Assembly (NCBI GenBank): GCA_049615605.1
Contig: JBMZFW010000063.1
Coordinates: 1-5,069 of the forward strand
DNA from: JAQWUY01 sp049615605
Lineage (GTDB): Bacteria > Pseudomonadota > Alphaproteobacteria > JAQWUY01
Length of the DNA stretch: 5,069 bases
Direction of reading: 5' to 3'
Positions 1 through 5,069 of the stretch are shown piece by piece (within the stretch, counting starts at the first letter, position 1; each line of letters starts with the position of its first letter). The position numbers and the translations under genes are program-made. Under the pieces are notes generated by a model. It had not been told where the DNA came from and did not search any database. It saw nothing but the letters and a program-made list of their open reading frames with translations.

Positions 1-19
1 AAACAACATTGTTTGCAAT
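1..19. promoter_or_regulatory. Small inverted repeats upstream of the pirin gene (possible operator)
   Basis: AAACAA-CA-TTGTTT (1-14) is a perfect 6-bp inverted repeat. It overlaps a second short one, ATTG-tttg-CAAT (8-19). They lie 37-55 bp before the pirin start codon, where an operator or promoter would be expected. The first repeat touches the window edge, so its true extent is unknown, and it could instead belong to the 3' flank of the preceding gene. Short AT-rich symmetry like this can arise by chance. Confidence 0.2.
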
Positions 20-43
20 TGATGTGGTAATTAATAATTTTTA

Positions 44-51
44 AAGGAAAG
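44..51 (+). promoter_or_regulatory. Ribosome binding site of the pirin gene
   Basis: AAGGAAAG lies just upstream of the ATG at 56, with its AGGA core (45-48) 7 nt from the start codon. It is a good Shine-Dalgarno match and fixes the start. Confidence 0.7.
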
Positions 52-55
52 AAAA

Positions 56-775
56 ATGATTAAAATTCAAAAATCTGAACAAAGGGGAAGAACAAGTCTT
101 GATTGGCTTAATGCAAAACACAGTTTTTCATTTGGTGAATATTTTAATTCTGATTGGCTTGAATTTGCAACCTTGCGTGTAATTAACGAAGATGTGATAA
201 GCCCGTCACAAGGCTTTGGCACCCACCCACATAATAATATGGAAATTATTACTTATATTATAAAAGGGGAACTTGCCCATAAAGACAGTATGGGTAATGG
301 TTCAACAATTAAGGCGGGTAATATCCAACGAATGAGCGCAGGTTCAGGTATATTCCACAGTGAATACAACCCGTCTGATACGGAAGAAACCCATTTATTA
401 CAAATCTGGATTCGTACCAATAAAAAAGATATTGAGCCAAGTTATGAAGAAAAAGAATTTTCGGAAATAAATCGTGATAATCAATTATTACTTGCTGTAT
501 CAATTGATGGTCGTGATGGGTCAATGACGGTTAATCAAGATGTGGATATTTATCTTGGAAAAATCAATGATAACAAAACACAAATTAAACACGCGATAAA
601 ACAAGGTCGTGATGTTTGGGTGCAAATGATTTCAGGTACTGCAAATATTAATGGTAATGTTATTAATGCGGGTGATGGAATTGGCATTGTTGATGAAGAA
701 TTATTATCAATTACTGATTCAAAAGATGCAGATTTTATAATGTTTGATATGGCAAAAAAGAAAACTATTTCTTAA
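56..775 (+). CDS. Pirin-family bicupin protein (YhhW/YhaK-like, putative quercetin 2,3-dioxygenase)
   Basis: The 239-residue product has the length and layout of bacterial pirins such as E. coli YhhW (about 230 residues). An N-terminal cupin holds the metal site, and a degenerate second cupin follows from about residue 140. The metal ligands are visible as H57 and H59 in GTHPHNNMEI and as H101 and E103 in FHSEYN. They fall at the positions I recall for YhhW, so metal binding (Fe or similar) is likely intact. Family members cleave quercetin in vitro, but the physiological substrate is usually unknown, so the dioxygenase name is tentative. No signal peptide or membrane segment is seen, so it should be cytosolic. 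The start is supported by an AAGGAAAG Shine-Dalgarno at 44-51 and by the pirin-like N-terminus, with HSFSFGEYF at about residues 22-30. The gene converges on nhaA, and the last 11 bp overlap its 3' end. Family assignment is secure; exact function is not. Confidence 0.93.
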   Translation: MIKIQKSEQRGRTSLDWLNAKHSFSFGEYFNSDWLEFATLRVINEDVISPSQGFGTHPHNNMEIITYIIKGELAHKDSMGNGSTIKAGNIQRMSAGSGIFHSEYNPSDTEETHLLQIWIRTNKKDIEPSYEEKEFSEINRDNQLLLAVSIDGRDGSMTVNQDVDIYLGKINDNKTQIKHAIKQGRDVWVQMISGTANINGNVINAGDGIGIVDEELLSITDSKDADFIMFDMAKKKTIS

Positions 776-783
776 TCTTTTTT
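754..783. terminator. AT-rich stem-loop at the convergent pirin/nhaA 3' ends, possible bidirectional terminator
   Basis: AAGAAA (758-763), loop ACTA and TTTCTT (768-773) form a perfect 6-bp stem. On the + strand it is followed by TCTTTTTT (776-783); on the - strand it is followed by TTTT (757-754). An alternative outer pairing joins CAAAAAAG (753-760) with CTTTTTTG (777-784). Both stop codons, the nhaA TAG at 767-765 and the pirin TAA at 773-775, lie inside the structure. The stem has almost no GC, so it would be weak on its own. It is the only terminator-like structure I see for either gene. Confidence 0.35.
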
Positions 784-1955
784 GGTTTGTATGCAATGTA
801 TAAAATGAAACTGCCAAGTAATGCCGATACAACCGAACCGCCAAGAACACCAAGGCGAACCGCATTCATACTTGCATCATCAGTGAATGGTATTGAACCG
901 ATGAAAAGGCTCATCGTGAAACCAACACCACACAATGCAGACACCCCATATAATTGAAGCATATTTATACCGCTTGGCAATTTGGCAATTCCTGTTTTAA
1001 TGGCAATAAAGCAAGGCAGGAAAACGCCAAGTTGCTTACCAACAAATAATGCAAATGCGATACTTATTGATAATGTTGATACATCATTTAATCCAACATT
1101 TAATGGCACCCCTGCATTCATAAATGCAAATACTGGAATAATGCCAAATGTTACCCAACCGTGCAGACGGTGTTCCAAATGTTCCATTGGATTTGGTATA
1201 TTTGAATTTTTACATTTCTTTGGAATGCTAAGTGCGGTAATAACCCCCGCCAGTGTCGGGTGAATACCACTTTTGAATAAGCACATCCATAACAGGAACC
1301 CTAGGAATAATGAAATAGATGCGGATACAACTTTTTGATAATTAAGTTGCAACATTGCAATGGCAATAAAGATACCAAGCCATAACATTGACGGGTCAAT
1401 TTCCGTTGTGTAAAACACGGCTAAGATAATAATTGCCATTAAGTCATCAACAACTGCAAGTGTTGTTAAAAATATTTTTAATGATAGGGGAATGCGTTTA
1501 CCTAGCAATGTTAAAATACCCAGTGCAAATGCAATATCCGTTGCGGTTGGAATTGCCCAACCTTGTAAATTTTGCGGGTCATTTAAATTATATGAAACAT
1601 AAATTATTGCAGGGACAACCATACCGCCAATTGCACCAATTATTGGCAACATTGCTTTGTTAATTGTTGATAATTCACCGCCTTGAACTTCGCGTTTGAT
1701 TTCCAAACTAATTAAGAAAAAGAACAATGTCATTAAGCCATCATTAACCCAATGCAGTAATGTTTTTTCAATAATTAAATCACCAATAATTACACCAACA
1801 GCCATATGTTGAATGTATGAATAAATTGATGATAAGCCATCAATATTTGCAAATATAATTGCAAGGGCAGAAACCACCATTAACAATATACCCGCGAATG
1901 TTTCTAGCTGGATATATTGTTCAATGAATGATTTTATTTGCGATTGCTTTTGCAT
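765..1955 (-). CDS. nhaA: Na+/H+ antiporter NhaA
   Basis: This is an inner-membrane secondary transporter that exports Na+ (or Li+) in exchange for H+, giving salt tolerance and pH homeostasis. The 396 residues match the family (E. coli NhaA is 388) and contain the many hydrophobic segments of a 12-helix protein. Key residues align to E. coli with a constant offset of 7. D140 in PTATDIAF corresponds to D133, and D170-D171 in LAVVDDL to the ion-binding D163-D164. K307 in FVGKQLG corresponds to K300, H232 in SGIHPTLAG to H225, and E85 to E78. The antiporter therefore looks functional. The start at 1955 gives a short cytoplasmic N-terminus before the ETFAGILL segment, as is usual. No Shine-Dalgarno lies in the 12-bp gap after typA; the nearest AAGG is about 22 nt from the ATG. 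Translational coupling to typA is therefore likely. The gene is probably co-transcribed from the typA promoter. Confidence 0.97.
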   Translation of the reverse strand: MQKQSQIKSFIEQYIQLETFAGILLMVVSALAIIFANIDGLSSIYSYIQHMAVGVIIGDLIIEKTLLHWVNDGLMTLFFFLISLEIKREVQGGELSTINKAMLPIIGAIGGMVVPAIIYVSYNLNDPQNLQGWAIPTATDIAFALGILTLLGKRIPLSLKIFLTTLAVVDDLMAIIILAVFYTTEIDPSMLWLGIFIAIAMLQLNYQKVVSASISLFLGFLLWMCLFKSGIHPTLAGVITALSIPKKCKNSNIPNPMEHLEHRLHGWVTFGIIPVFAFMNAGVPLNVGLNDVSTLSISIAFALFVGKQLGVFLPCFIAIKTGIAKLPSGINMLQLYGVSALCGVGFTMSLFIGSIPFTDDASMNAVRLGVLGGSVVSALLGSFILYIAYKPKKIKK

Positions 1956-1967
1956 ATTTGAAATTTA

Positions 1968-3779
1968 TTAAAGCTTACCTTTTGAGGCACGCTTTCTTTC
2001 ATTAATATCAAGGTATGCTTTACGCAAACGAATGTGGTTTGGTGTAACTTCAACCCTTTCATCTGGTTGAATGTATGCAATTGCACTTTCAAGTGTAAAG
2101 CGTTTTGGCGGTGTTAATTTAACCGCATCATCTTTACCAGATGCACGAACGTTTGTTAATTGCTTACCCTTTAATGGGTTTACATCTAAATCATTGTCTT
2201 TGCTGTTTTCACCAACAATCATACCACAATAAATATCAACACCTGAATCGATGAATAAGATACCACGGGCTTCAAGGTTGGCAAGTGCGTATGCAACCGA
2301 CTTACCAGTTTCTTGTGATACAAGAACACCTTCACGGCGACCTTCAATATCGCCTTTGTATGGTGCATAACCCATAAATGAACGGGCAAGGATACCAGTA
2401 CCACGCGTATCAGATAAGAATTCCGCTTGGTAACCAATTAAACCCCTTGCAGGCATTTCAAAAGTTAAGCGAACTTTACCGCCACCACTTGGAACCATGC
2501 CTTTCATTTCAGCTTTTCTTTTACCTAGTTTTTCAACTACTACACCAGAAAATTCTTCGTCAACATCAACTTGAACTTCTTCCATTGGTTCTGACTTAAC
2601 ACCGTCAATGTCTTGTAAAATTACACGCGGTGGGGCAACAGTCATTTCATAACCTTCACGACGCATATTTTCCAATAATACACCCAGTTGTAATTCCCCA
2701 CGACCGGCAACTTCCAACGCGTCCTTTTCAGGTGAAGGTGTAATTTTAATAGCAATGTTTGTTTCTGCTTCTTTATATAATCTTTCCGCAATCATATTAC
2801 CCGTTAACTTATCACCGTCTTTACCAACAAGCGGGCTGTCGTTTACCGATACAGTCATTGACATTGTTGGTGGTGTGATTGGTAATGCTTTTAATGGTTC
2901 GCTTACAGTTTCGGCACATAATGTGTCGGCAACTGTTGCTTTTGTAAAACCAGCAATTGAAACAATATCGCCTGCACTTGCTTGGTTTACATTTTCTTTT
3001 TCAAGACCTTTACACATTAATAATTTTGTAACGCGGGCTTTTTCAATTAAACCAGTTTCCATATTTAATGCTTGTAAGTTATCGCCAACTTTAATTGTAC
3101 CTGTTTCAATACGACCCGTTAAAATACGACCAAGGAAGTTATCTGCTTCTAGTGTCGTAACAAGCATTGAAAAATCAGCCGATACATCAAGATTTGGTTT
3201 TGCAATGTGTGTTGAGATTTTTTCAAACACTGGTTGCATATCTTTTCTGTCTTCGCTTAAATCATTAACCGCCCAACCTTGTTTTGCCGAAGCGTAAATA
3301 ACAGGGAAATCAAGTTGTTCATCTGTTGCTTCCAACGCAACGAATAAATCAAAAATTTGGTCAAGTACCCAATCAGGTCTTGCATCTGGTTTGTCCGCTT
3401 TGTTAATTACAACGATTGGCTTTAAACCAAGTGATAATGCTTTTGATGTTACGAACTTAGTTTGTGGCATTGGACCTTCCGCTGCGTCAACCAATAATAC
3501 AACACCATCAACCATAGATAAAATGCGTTCCACTTCGCCACCAAAATCGGCGTGTCCTGGTGTATCAACAATATTCATACGAATATCATTCCACTGTACA
3601 GAAGTATTCTTAGCCAAGATTGTAATACCGCGTTCTTTTTCCAAGTCGTTTGAATCCATTACGCGTTCATCAACATTTTGATTTTCACGAAATGTACCAG
3701 ACTGTTTTAATAATTCGTCTACTAATGTTGTTTTACCGTGGTCTACGTGTGCAATAATTGCTAAGTTTCTTAATTCCAT
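1968..3779 (-). CDS. typA: Translational GTPase TypA/BipA
   Basis: This is a ribosome-associated GTPase of the EF-G/LepA class, involved in ribosome assembly and in stress and low-temperature growth. The 603 residues match the family (about 600-610). The G motifs are intact: G1 AHVDHGKTT (10-18), switch I ERGIT (49-53), G3 DTPGH (72-76), G4 NKAD (126-129) and a G5-like SAK. A beta-barrel domain II follows, then the EF-G III-like GRGELQLGVLLENMRREG and a domain V-like part. The BipA-specific C-terminal domain carries NVRASGKDD near the end; this separates it from EF-G and LepA. I chose the ATG at 3779 because MELRNLAIIAHVDHGK is the conserved N-terminus and TAGGT (3790-3786) is a well-placed ribosome site. 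An in-frame ATG at 3848 would add 23 unconserved residues and lies upstream of the predicted transcription start. nhaA follows 12 bp downstream; mdh is divergent. Confidence 0.97.
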   Translation of the reverse strand: MELRNLAIIAHVDHGKTTLVDELLKQSGTFRENQNVDERVMDSNDLEKERGITILAKNTSVQWNDIRMNIVDTPGHADFGGEVERILSMVDGVVLLVDAAEGPMPQTKFVTSKALSLGLKPIVVINKADKPDARPDWVLDQIFDLFVALEATDEQLDFPVIYASAKQGWAVNDLSEDRKDMQPVFEKISTHIAKPNLDVSADFSMLVTTLEADNFLGRILTGRIETGTIKVGDNLQALNMETGLIEKARVTKLLMCKGLEKENVNQASAGDIVSIAGFTKATVADTLCAETVSEPLKALPITPPTMSMTVSVNDSPLVGKDGDKLTGNMIAERLYKEAETNIAIKITPSPEKDALEVAGRGELQLGVLLENMRREGYEMTVAPPRVILQDIDGVKSEPMEEVQVDVDEEFSGVVVEKLGKRKAEMKGMVPSGGGKVRLTFEMPARGLIGYQAEFLSDTRGTGILARSFMGYAPYKGDIEGRREGVLVSQETGKSVAYALANLEARGILFIDSGVDIYCGMIVGENSKDNDLDVNPLKGKQLTNVRASGKDDAVKLTPPKRFTLESAIAYIQPDERVEVTPNHIRLRKAYLDINERKRASKGKL

Positions 3780-3785
3780 AATTTT

Positions 3786-3790
3786 ACCTA
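3786..3790 (-). promoter_or_regulatory. Ribosome binding site of typA, deciding its start
   Basis: Read on the minus strand, TAGGT is followed by 6 nt (AAAATT) and then the ATG at 3779. It supports the internal start over the longer in-frame start at 3848. Confidence 0.65.
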
Positions 3791-3819
3791 ATTTTTTATT
3801 TATATTAATATTAAGTTGC

Positions 3820-3848
3820 CTTATACAGTTATTATTGGCTTCTGGCAA
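3820..3848 (-). promoter_or_regulatory. Predicted sigma70-type promoter of typA-nhaA
   Basis: On the minus strand TTGCCA (3848-3843, 5 of 6 to the consensus) is followed by a 17-bp spacer and TATAAG (3825-3820, 5 of 6). The start point would be near 3813, giving a leader of about 34 nt before the typA ATG. The -10 is followed by AT-rich palindromic sequence, TTAATATTAA at 3805-3814. Confidence 0.6.
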
Positions 3849-3855
3849 GATTTTT

Positions 3856-3884
3856 TTGATTTATTATTATATATAGTCTATAAT
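3856..3884 (+). promoter_or_regulatory. Predicted sigma70-type promoter of mdh
   Basis: TTGATT (3856-3861, 4 of 6) is followed by a 17-bp spacer and a perfect TATAAT (3879-3884). The expected start is near 3891, giving a leader of about 46 nt. The -35 box is 7 bp from the -35 box of the divergent typA promoter. Confidence 0.65.
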
Positions 3885-3925
3885 CCAAAATATATTTCAT
3901 ATAACATTTCATAATTTATATTATT

Positions 3926-3930
3926 AGGAG
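3926..3930 (+). promoter_or_regulatory. Ribosome binding site of mdh
   Basis: AGGAG is separated by 6 nt from the ATG at 3937. It is a strong canonical Shine-Dalgarno, as expected for a highly expressed TCA-cycle enzyme. Confidence 0.8.
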
Positions 3931-3936
3931 AACATA

Positions 3937-4884
3937 ATGAGTCGTAAAAAAATATCTTTAATCGGTGCGGGACAAATCGGTGGTACGCTTGCTTTACTTG
4001 CGGGACAAAAAGAACTTGGCGATGTGGTATTATTTGATATTGCCGAAGGTATTCCACAGGGTAAAGCCCTTGATTTATCACAAACTTCCCCAGTGGAAGG
4101 TTTTGACAGCAACCTTAAAGGTACGAATGATTATGCGGACATTGCGGATTCAGATGTAATTATCGTAACAGCAGGCGTACCAAGAAAACCGGGTATGAGC
4201 CGTGATGATTTGCTGGGCATTAATTCAAAGGTAATGCAATCAGTTGGCGAAGGTATTAAAAAATATGCACCAAATGCTTTTGTAATCTGTATTACAAATC
4301 CGCTTGATGTAATGGTTGGTTTATTACAACAATATTCTGGTCTGCCAGCTGAAAAAGTTGTTGGTATGGCGGGCGTTCTTGATTCAGCAAGATTCAGATT
4401 TTTCCTTGCCGAAGAATTCAATGTATCAGTTGAAAATGTAAACGCATTTGTTCTTGGTGGACACGGCGATACAATGGTACCGCTTACAAGATATTCAACA
4501 ATTGCGGGTATCCCAGTTCCAGATATGGTGAAAATGGGATTAAGCACAGAAAAGAAAATTGAAGAAATCGTACAAAGAACACGCGACGGTGGTGCGGAAG
4601 TTGTTGGCTTGTTAAAAACAGGTTCGGCATTTTATGCCCCAGCCGCATCGGCGATTGAAATGGCAGAAAGCTATTTAAAAGATAAAAGAAAAGTTCTTCC
4701 GTGTGCTGCCTATGTAAAAGGTAAATATGGATTGGACGGGCTATATGTTGGTGTGCCAACAATCATCGGCAAAGGCGGGGTTGAAGAAATTCTTGAAATT
4801 GAGCTTAATGATGATGAAAAGGCAATGTTAGATAATTCTGTAAAGGCTGTAGAAGAATTAAACCAAGCGGTTAAAAATCTGTAA
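3937..4884 (+). CDS. mdh: Malate dehydrogenase, NAD-dependent, LDH-like type
   Basis: It catalyses the reversible NAD-dependent oxidation of malate to oxaloacetate in the TCA cycle, in the cytosol. The 315-residue product has the Rossmann motif GAGQIGG (10-16) and D34 at the end of the second strand, which indicates NAD rather than NADP use. In the substrate loop GVPRKPGMSR, R84 takes the place of the lactate dehydrogenase glutamine and marks malate specificity; R90 is the second loop arginine. D150 and R153 lie in GVLDSARFR, and the catalytic H177 lies in GGHGDTMVP. All catalytic residues are present. The sequence type is that of Alphaproteobacteria rather than the E. coli or mitochondrial-type enzyme. 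The start is supported by AGGAG at 3926-3930. In many alphaproteobacteria sucC-sucD follow mdh in one operon. Here a strong terminator follows at once, so mdh is probably monocistronic. Confidence 0.97.
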   Translation: MSRKKISLIGAGQIGGTLALLAGQKELGDVVLFDIAEGIPQGKALDLSQTSPVEGFDSNLKGTNDYADIADSDVIIVTAGVPRKPGMSRDDLLGINSKVMQSVGEGIKKYAPNAFVICITNPLDVMVGLLQQYSGLPAEKVVGMAGVLDSARFRFFLAEEFNVSVENVNAFVLGGHGDTMVPLTRYSTIAGIPVPDMVKMGLSTEKKIEEIVQRTRDGGAEVVGLLKTGSAFYAPAASAIEMAESYLKDKRKVLPCAAYVKGKYGLDGLYVGVPTIIGKGGVEEILEIELNDDEKAMLDNSVKAVEELNQAVKNL

Positions 4885-4985
4885 ATAGATTTTAAATCTG
4901 CTATTATCTTCAAAAGGGAAAGCTAAACTATTTATTATAGTCGTCGCTTTCCCTTTTTTGATACTATCAGCTTAAAATCTATTTA
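4882..4985. repeat. Long imperfect palindrome (about 104 bp) enclosing the mdh terminator
   Basis: The outer arms TAAATAGATTTTAA (4882-4895) and TTAAAATCTATTTA (4972-4985) are perfect 14-bp inverted repeats. Inside them, 4898-4908 pairs with 4960-4970 at 9 of 11 positions. The 12-bp terminator stem and the 5-bp apical stem follow. About 40 base pairs form with only one- to three-base irregularities between the first three blocks. The left arm begins exactly at the mdh TAA stop codon, and the right arm lies beyond the terminator T-tract. It could be a palindromic element, a MITE-like relic or an extended terminator; no copy elsewhere in this window was seen. Confidence 0.7.
4912..4959 (+). terminator. 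Rho-independent terminator of mdh
   Basis: AAAAGGGAAAGC (4912-4923) pairs perfectly with GCTTTCCCTTTT (4946-4957), a 12-bp stem. The 22-nt loop folds further into ACTAT/ATAGT (4927-4931 with 4937-4941). A T-tract at 4954-4959 ends the structure. The stem starts 27 nt after the mdh stop codon. On the opposite strand only a TTTT run follows the stem, so it should mainly act on + transcripts. Confidence 0.88.
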
Positions 4986-5069
4986 ATGTTTTTTATAAAC
5001 TAGCAAGGCAAACCCCCTTAAAATAAGACTCTTCTTGACATAAAAAAGAATCTATACTAGGTTGTCCTT
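4986..5069 (+). promoter_or_regulatory. Non-coding right end with a promoter-like sequence for a gene beyond the window
   Basis: No coding sequence is visible after mdh. A perfect TTGACA lies at 5035-5040, preceded by CT as in many alphaproteobacterial promoters. With a 17-bp spacer the -10 would be TAGGTT (5058-5063), which keeps the key first, second and last bases but is otherwise poor. A better hexamer, TATACT (5053-5058), sits only 12 bp away. Transcription would start at about the window end, so the gene served is out of view. I see nothing else in 4986-5034. Confidence 0.4.

Noticed and set aside
13..41. A possible pirin promoter from TTGCAA (13-18) or TTGTTT (9-14)
   Set aside because: At the correct spacing the -10 hexamers are poor. 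The better match, AATAAT at 33-38, would start transcription at the ribosome site.
999..1371. A 13-nt direct repeat AATGGCAATAAAG at 999-1011 and 1359-1371
   Set aside because: Both copies are in the nhaA frame and encode the same FIAI tetrapeptide in two membrane helices, so protein composition explains them.
982..1663. Two + strand open frames (982-1263 and 1433-1663) opposite nhaA
   Set aside because: They mirror the hydrophobic nhaA coding sequence, and no independent signals were seen.
2755..3297. A 180-codon open frame on the + strand inside typA
   Set aside because: It lies wholly antisense to typA, which has every GTPase motif. Its translation shows no recognisable domain, and it has no ribosome site of note.
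3866..3871. A minus-strand TATAAT in the typA-mdh gap as the typA -10
   Set aside because: No acceptable -35 lies 16-18 bp upstream of it, whereas TTGCCA-N17-TATAAG at 3848-3820 matches both boxes.
4131..4547. A 138-codon open frame on the - strand inside mdh
   Set aside because: It is antisense to the conserved catalytic core of Mdh and its composition reflects that gene. No family is recognisable.
1..5069. A novel multigene system, CRISPR array, tRNA, rRNA or insertion sequence
   Set aside because: All long coding regions belong to well-known families with intact motifs. No regularly spaced repeats, transposase or cloverleaf-like sequence was found by reading both strands.

Overview
This AT-rich window is an ordinary chromosomal housekeeping segment, most likely from an alphaproteobacterium. 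The best lineage clue is the malate dehydrogenase. It is the LDH-like type typical of Alphaproteobacteria, and from memory it closely resembles the rickettsial and other low-GC alphaproteobacterial enzymes. A Na+/H+ antiporter fits a marine, saline or pH-fluctuating habitat, but this is weak evidence. I see no mobile element, CRISPR array, tRNA, rRNA or defence-type cluster.

Layout, left to right. A pirin-family bicupin gene (56-775, +) converges on nhaA (765-1955, -), and their 3' ends overlap by 11 bp. An AT-rich stem-loop flanked by T-runs on both strands sits on the overlap. nhaA lies 12 bp downstream of typA/bipA (1968-3779, -), so the two probably form a typA-nhaA operon. typA is divergent from mdh (3937-4884, +). 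The 157-bp gap between them holds two good sigma70-type promoters placed back to back, with their -35 boxes only 7 bp apart. mdh ends in a strong intrinsic terminator. The last 185 bp are non-coding and end in a promoter-like sequence that must serve a gene beyond the right edge.

Together the genes cover central metabolism (Mdh, TCA cycle), ribosome-associated stress GTPase function (TypA/BipA), ion and pH homeostasis (NhaA) and a probable metal-dependent cupin oxygenase or redox protein (pirin). There is no single pathway. The shared logic is the coupled divergent promoter pair and the stress-flavoured typA-nhaA pairing.

The most unusual feature is the 3' flank of mdh. The terminator hairpin is the core of a much longer imperfect palindrome of about 104 bp (4882-4985). 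Its 14-bp perfect outer arms begin at the mdh stop codon and end beyond the terminator T-tract. I found no evidence of a new multigene system.
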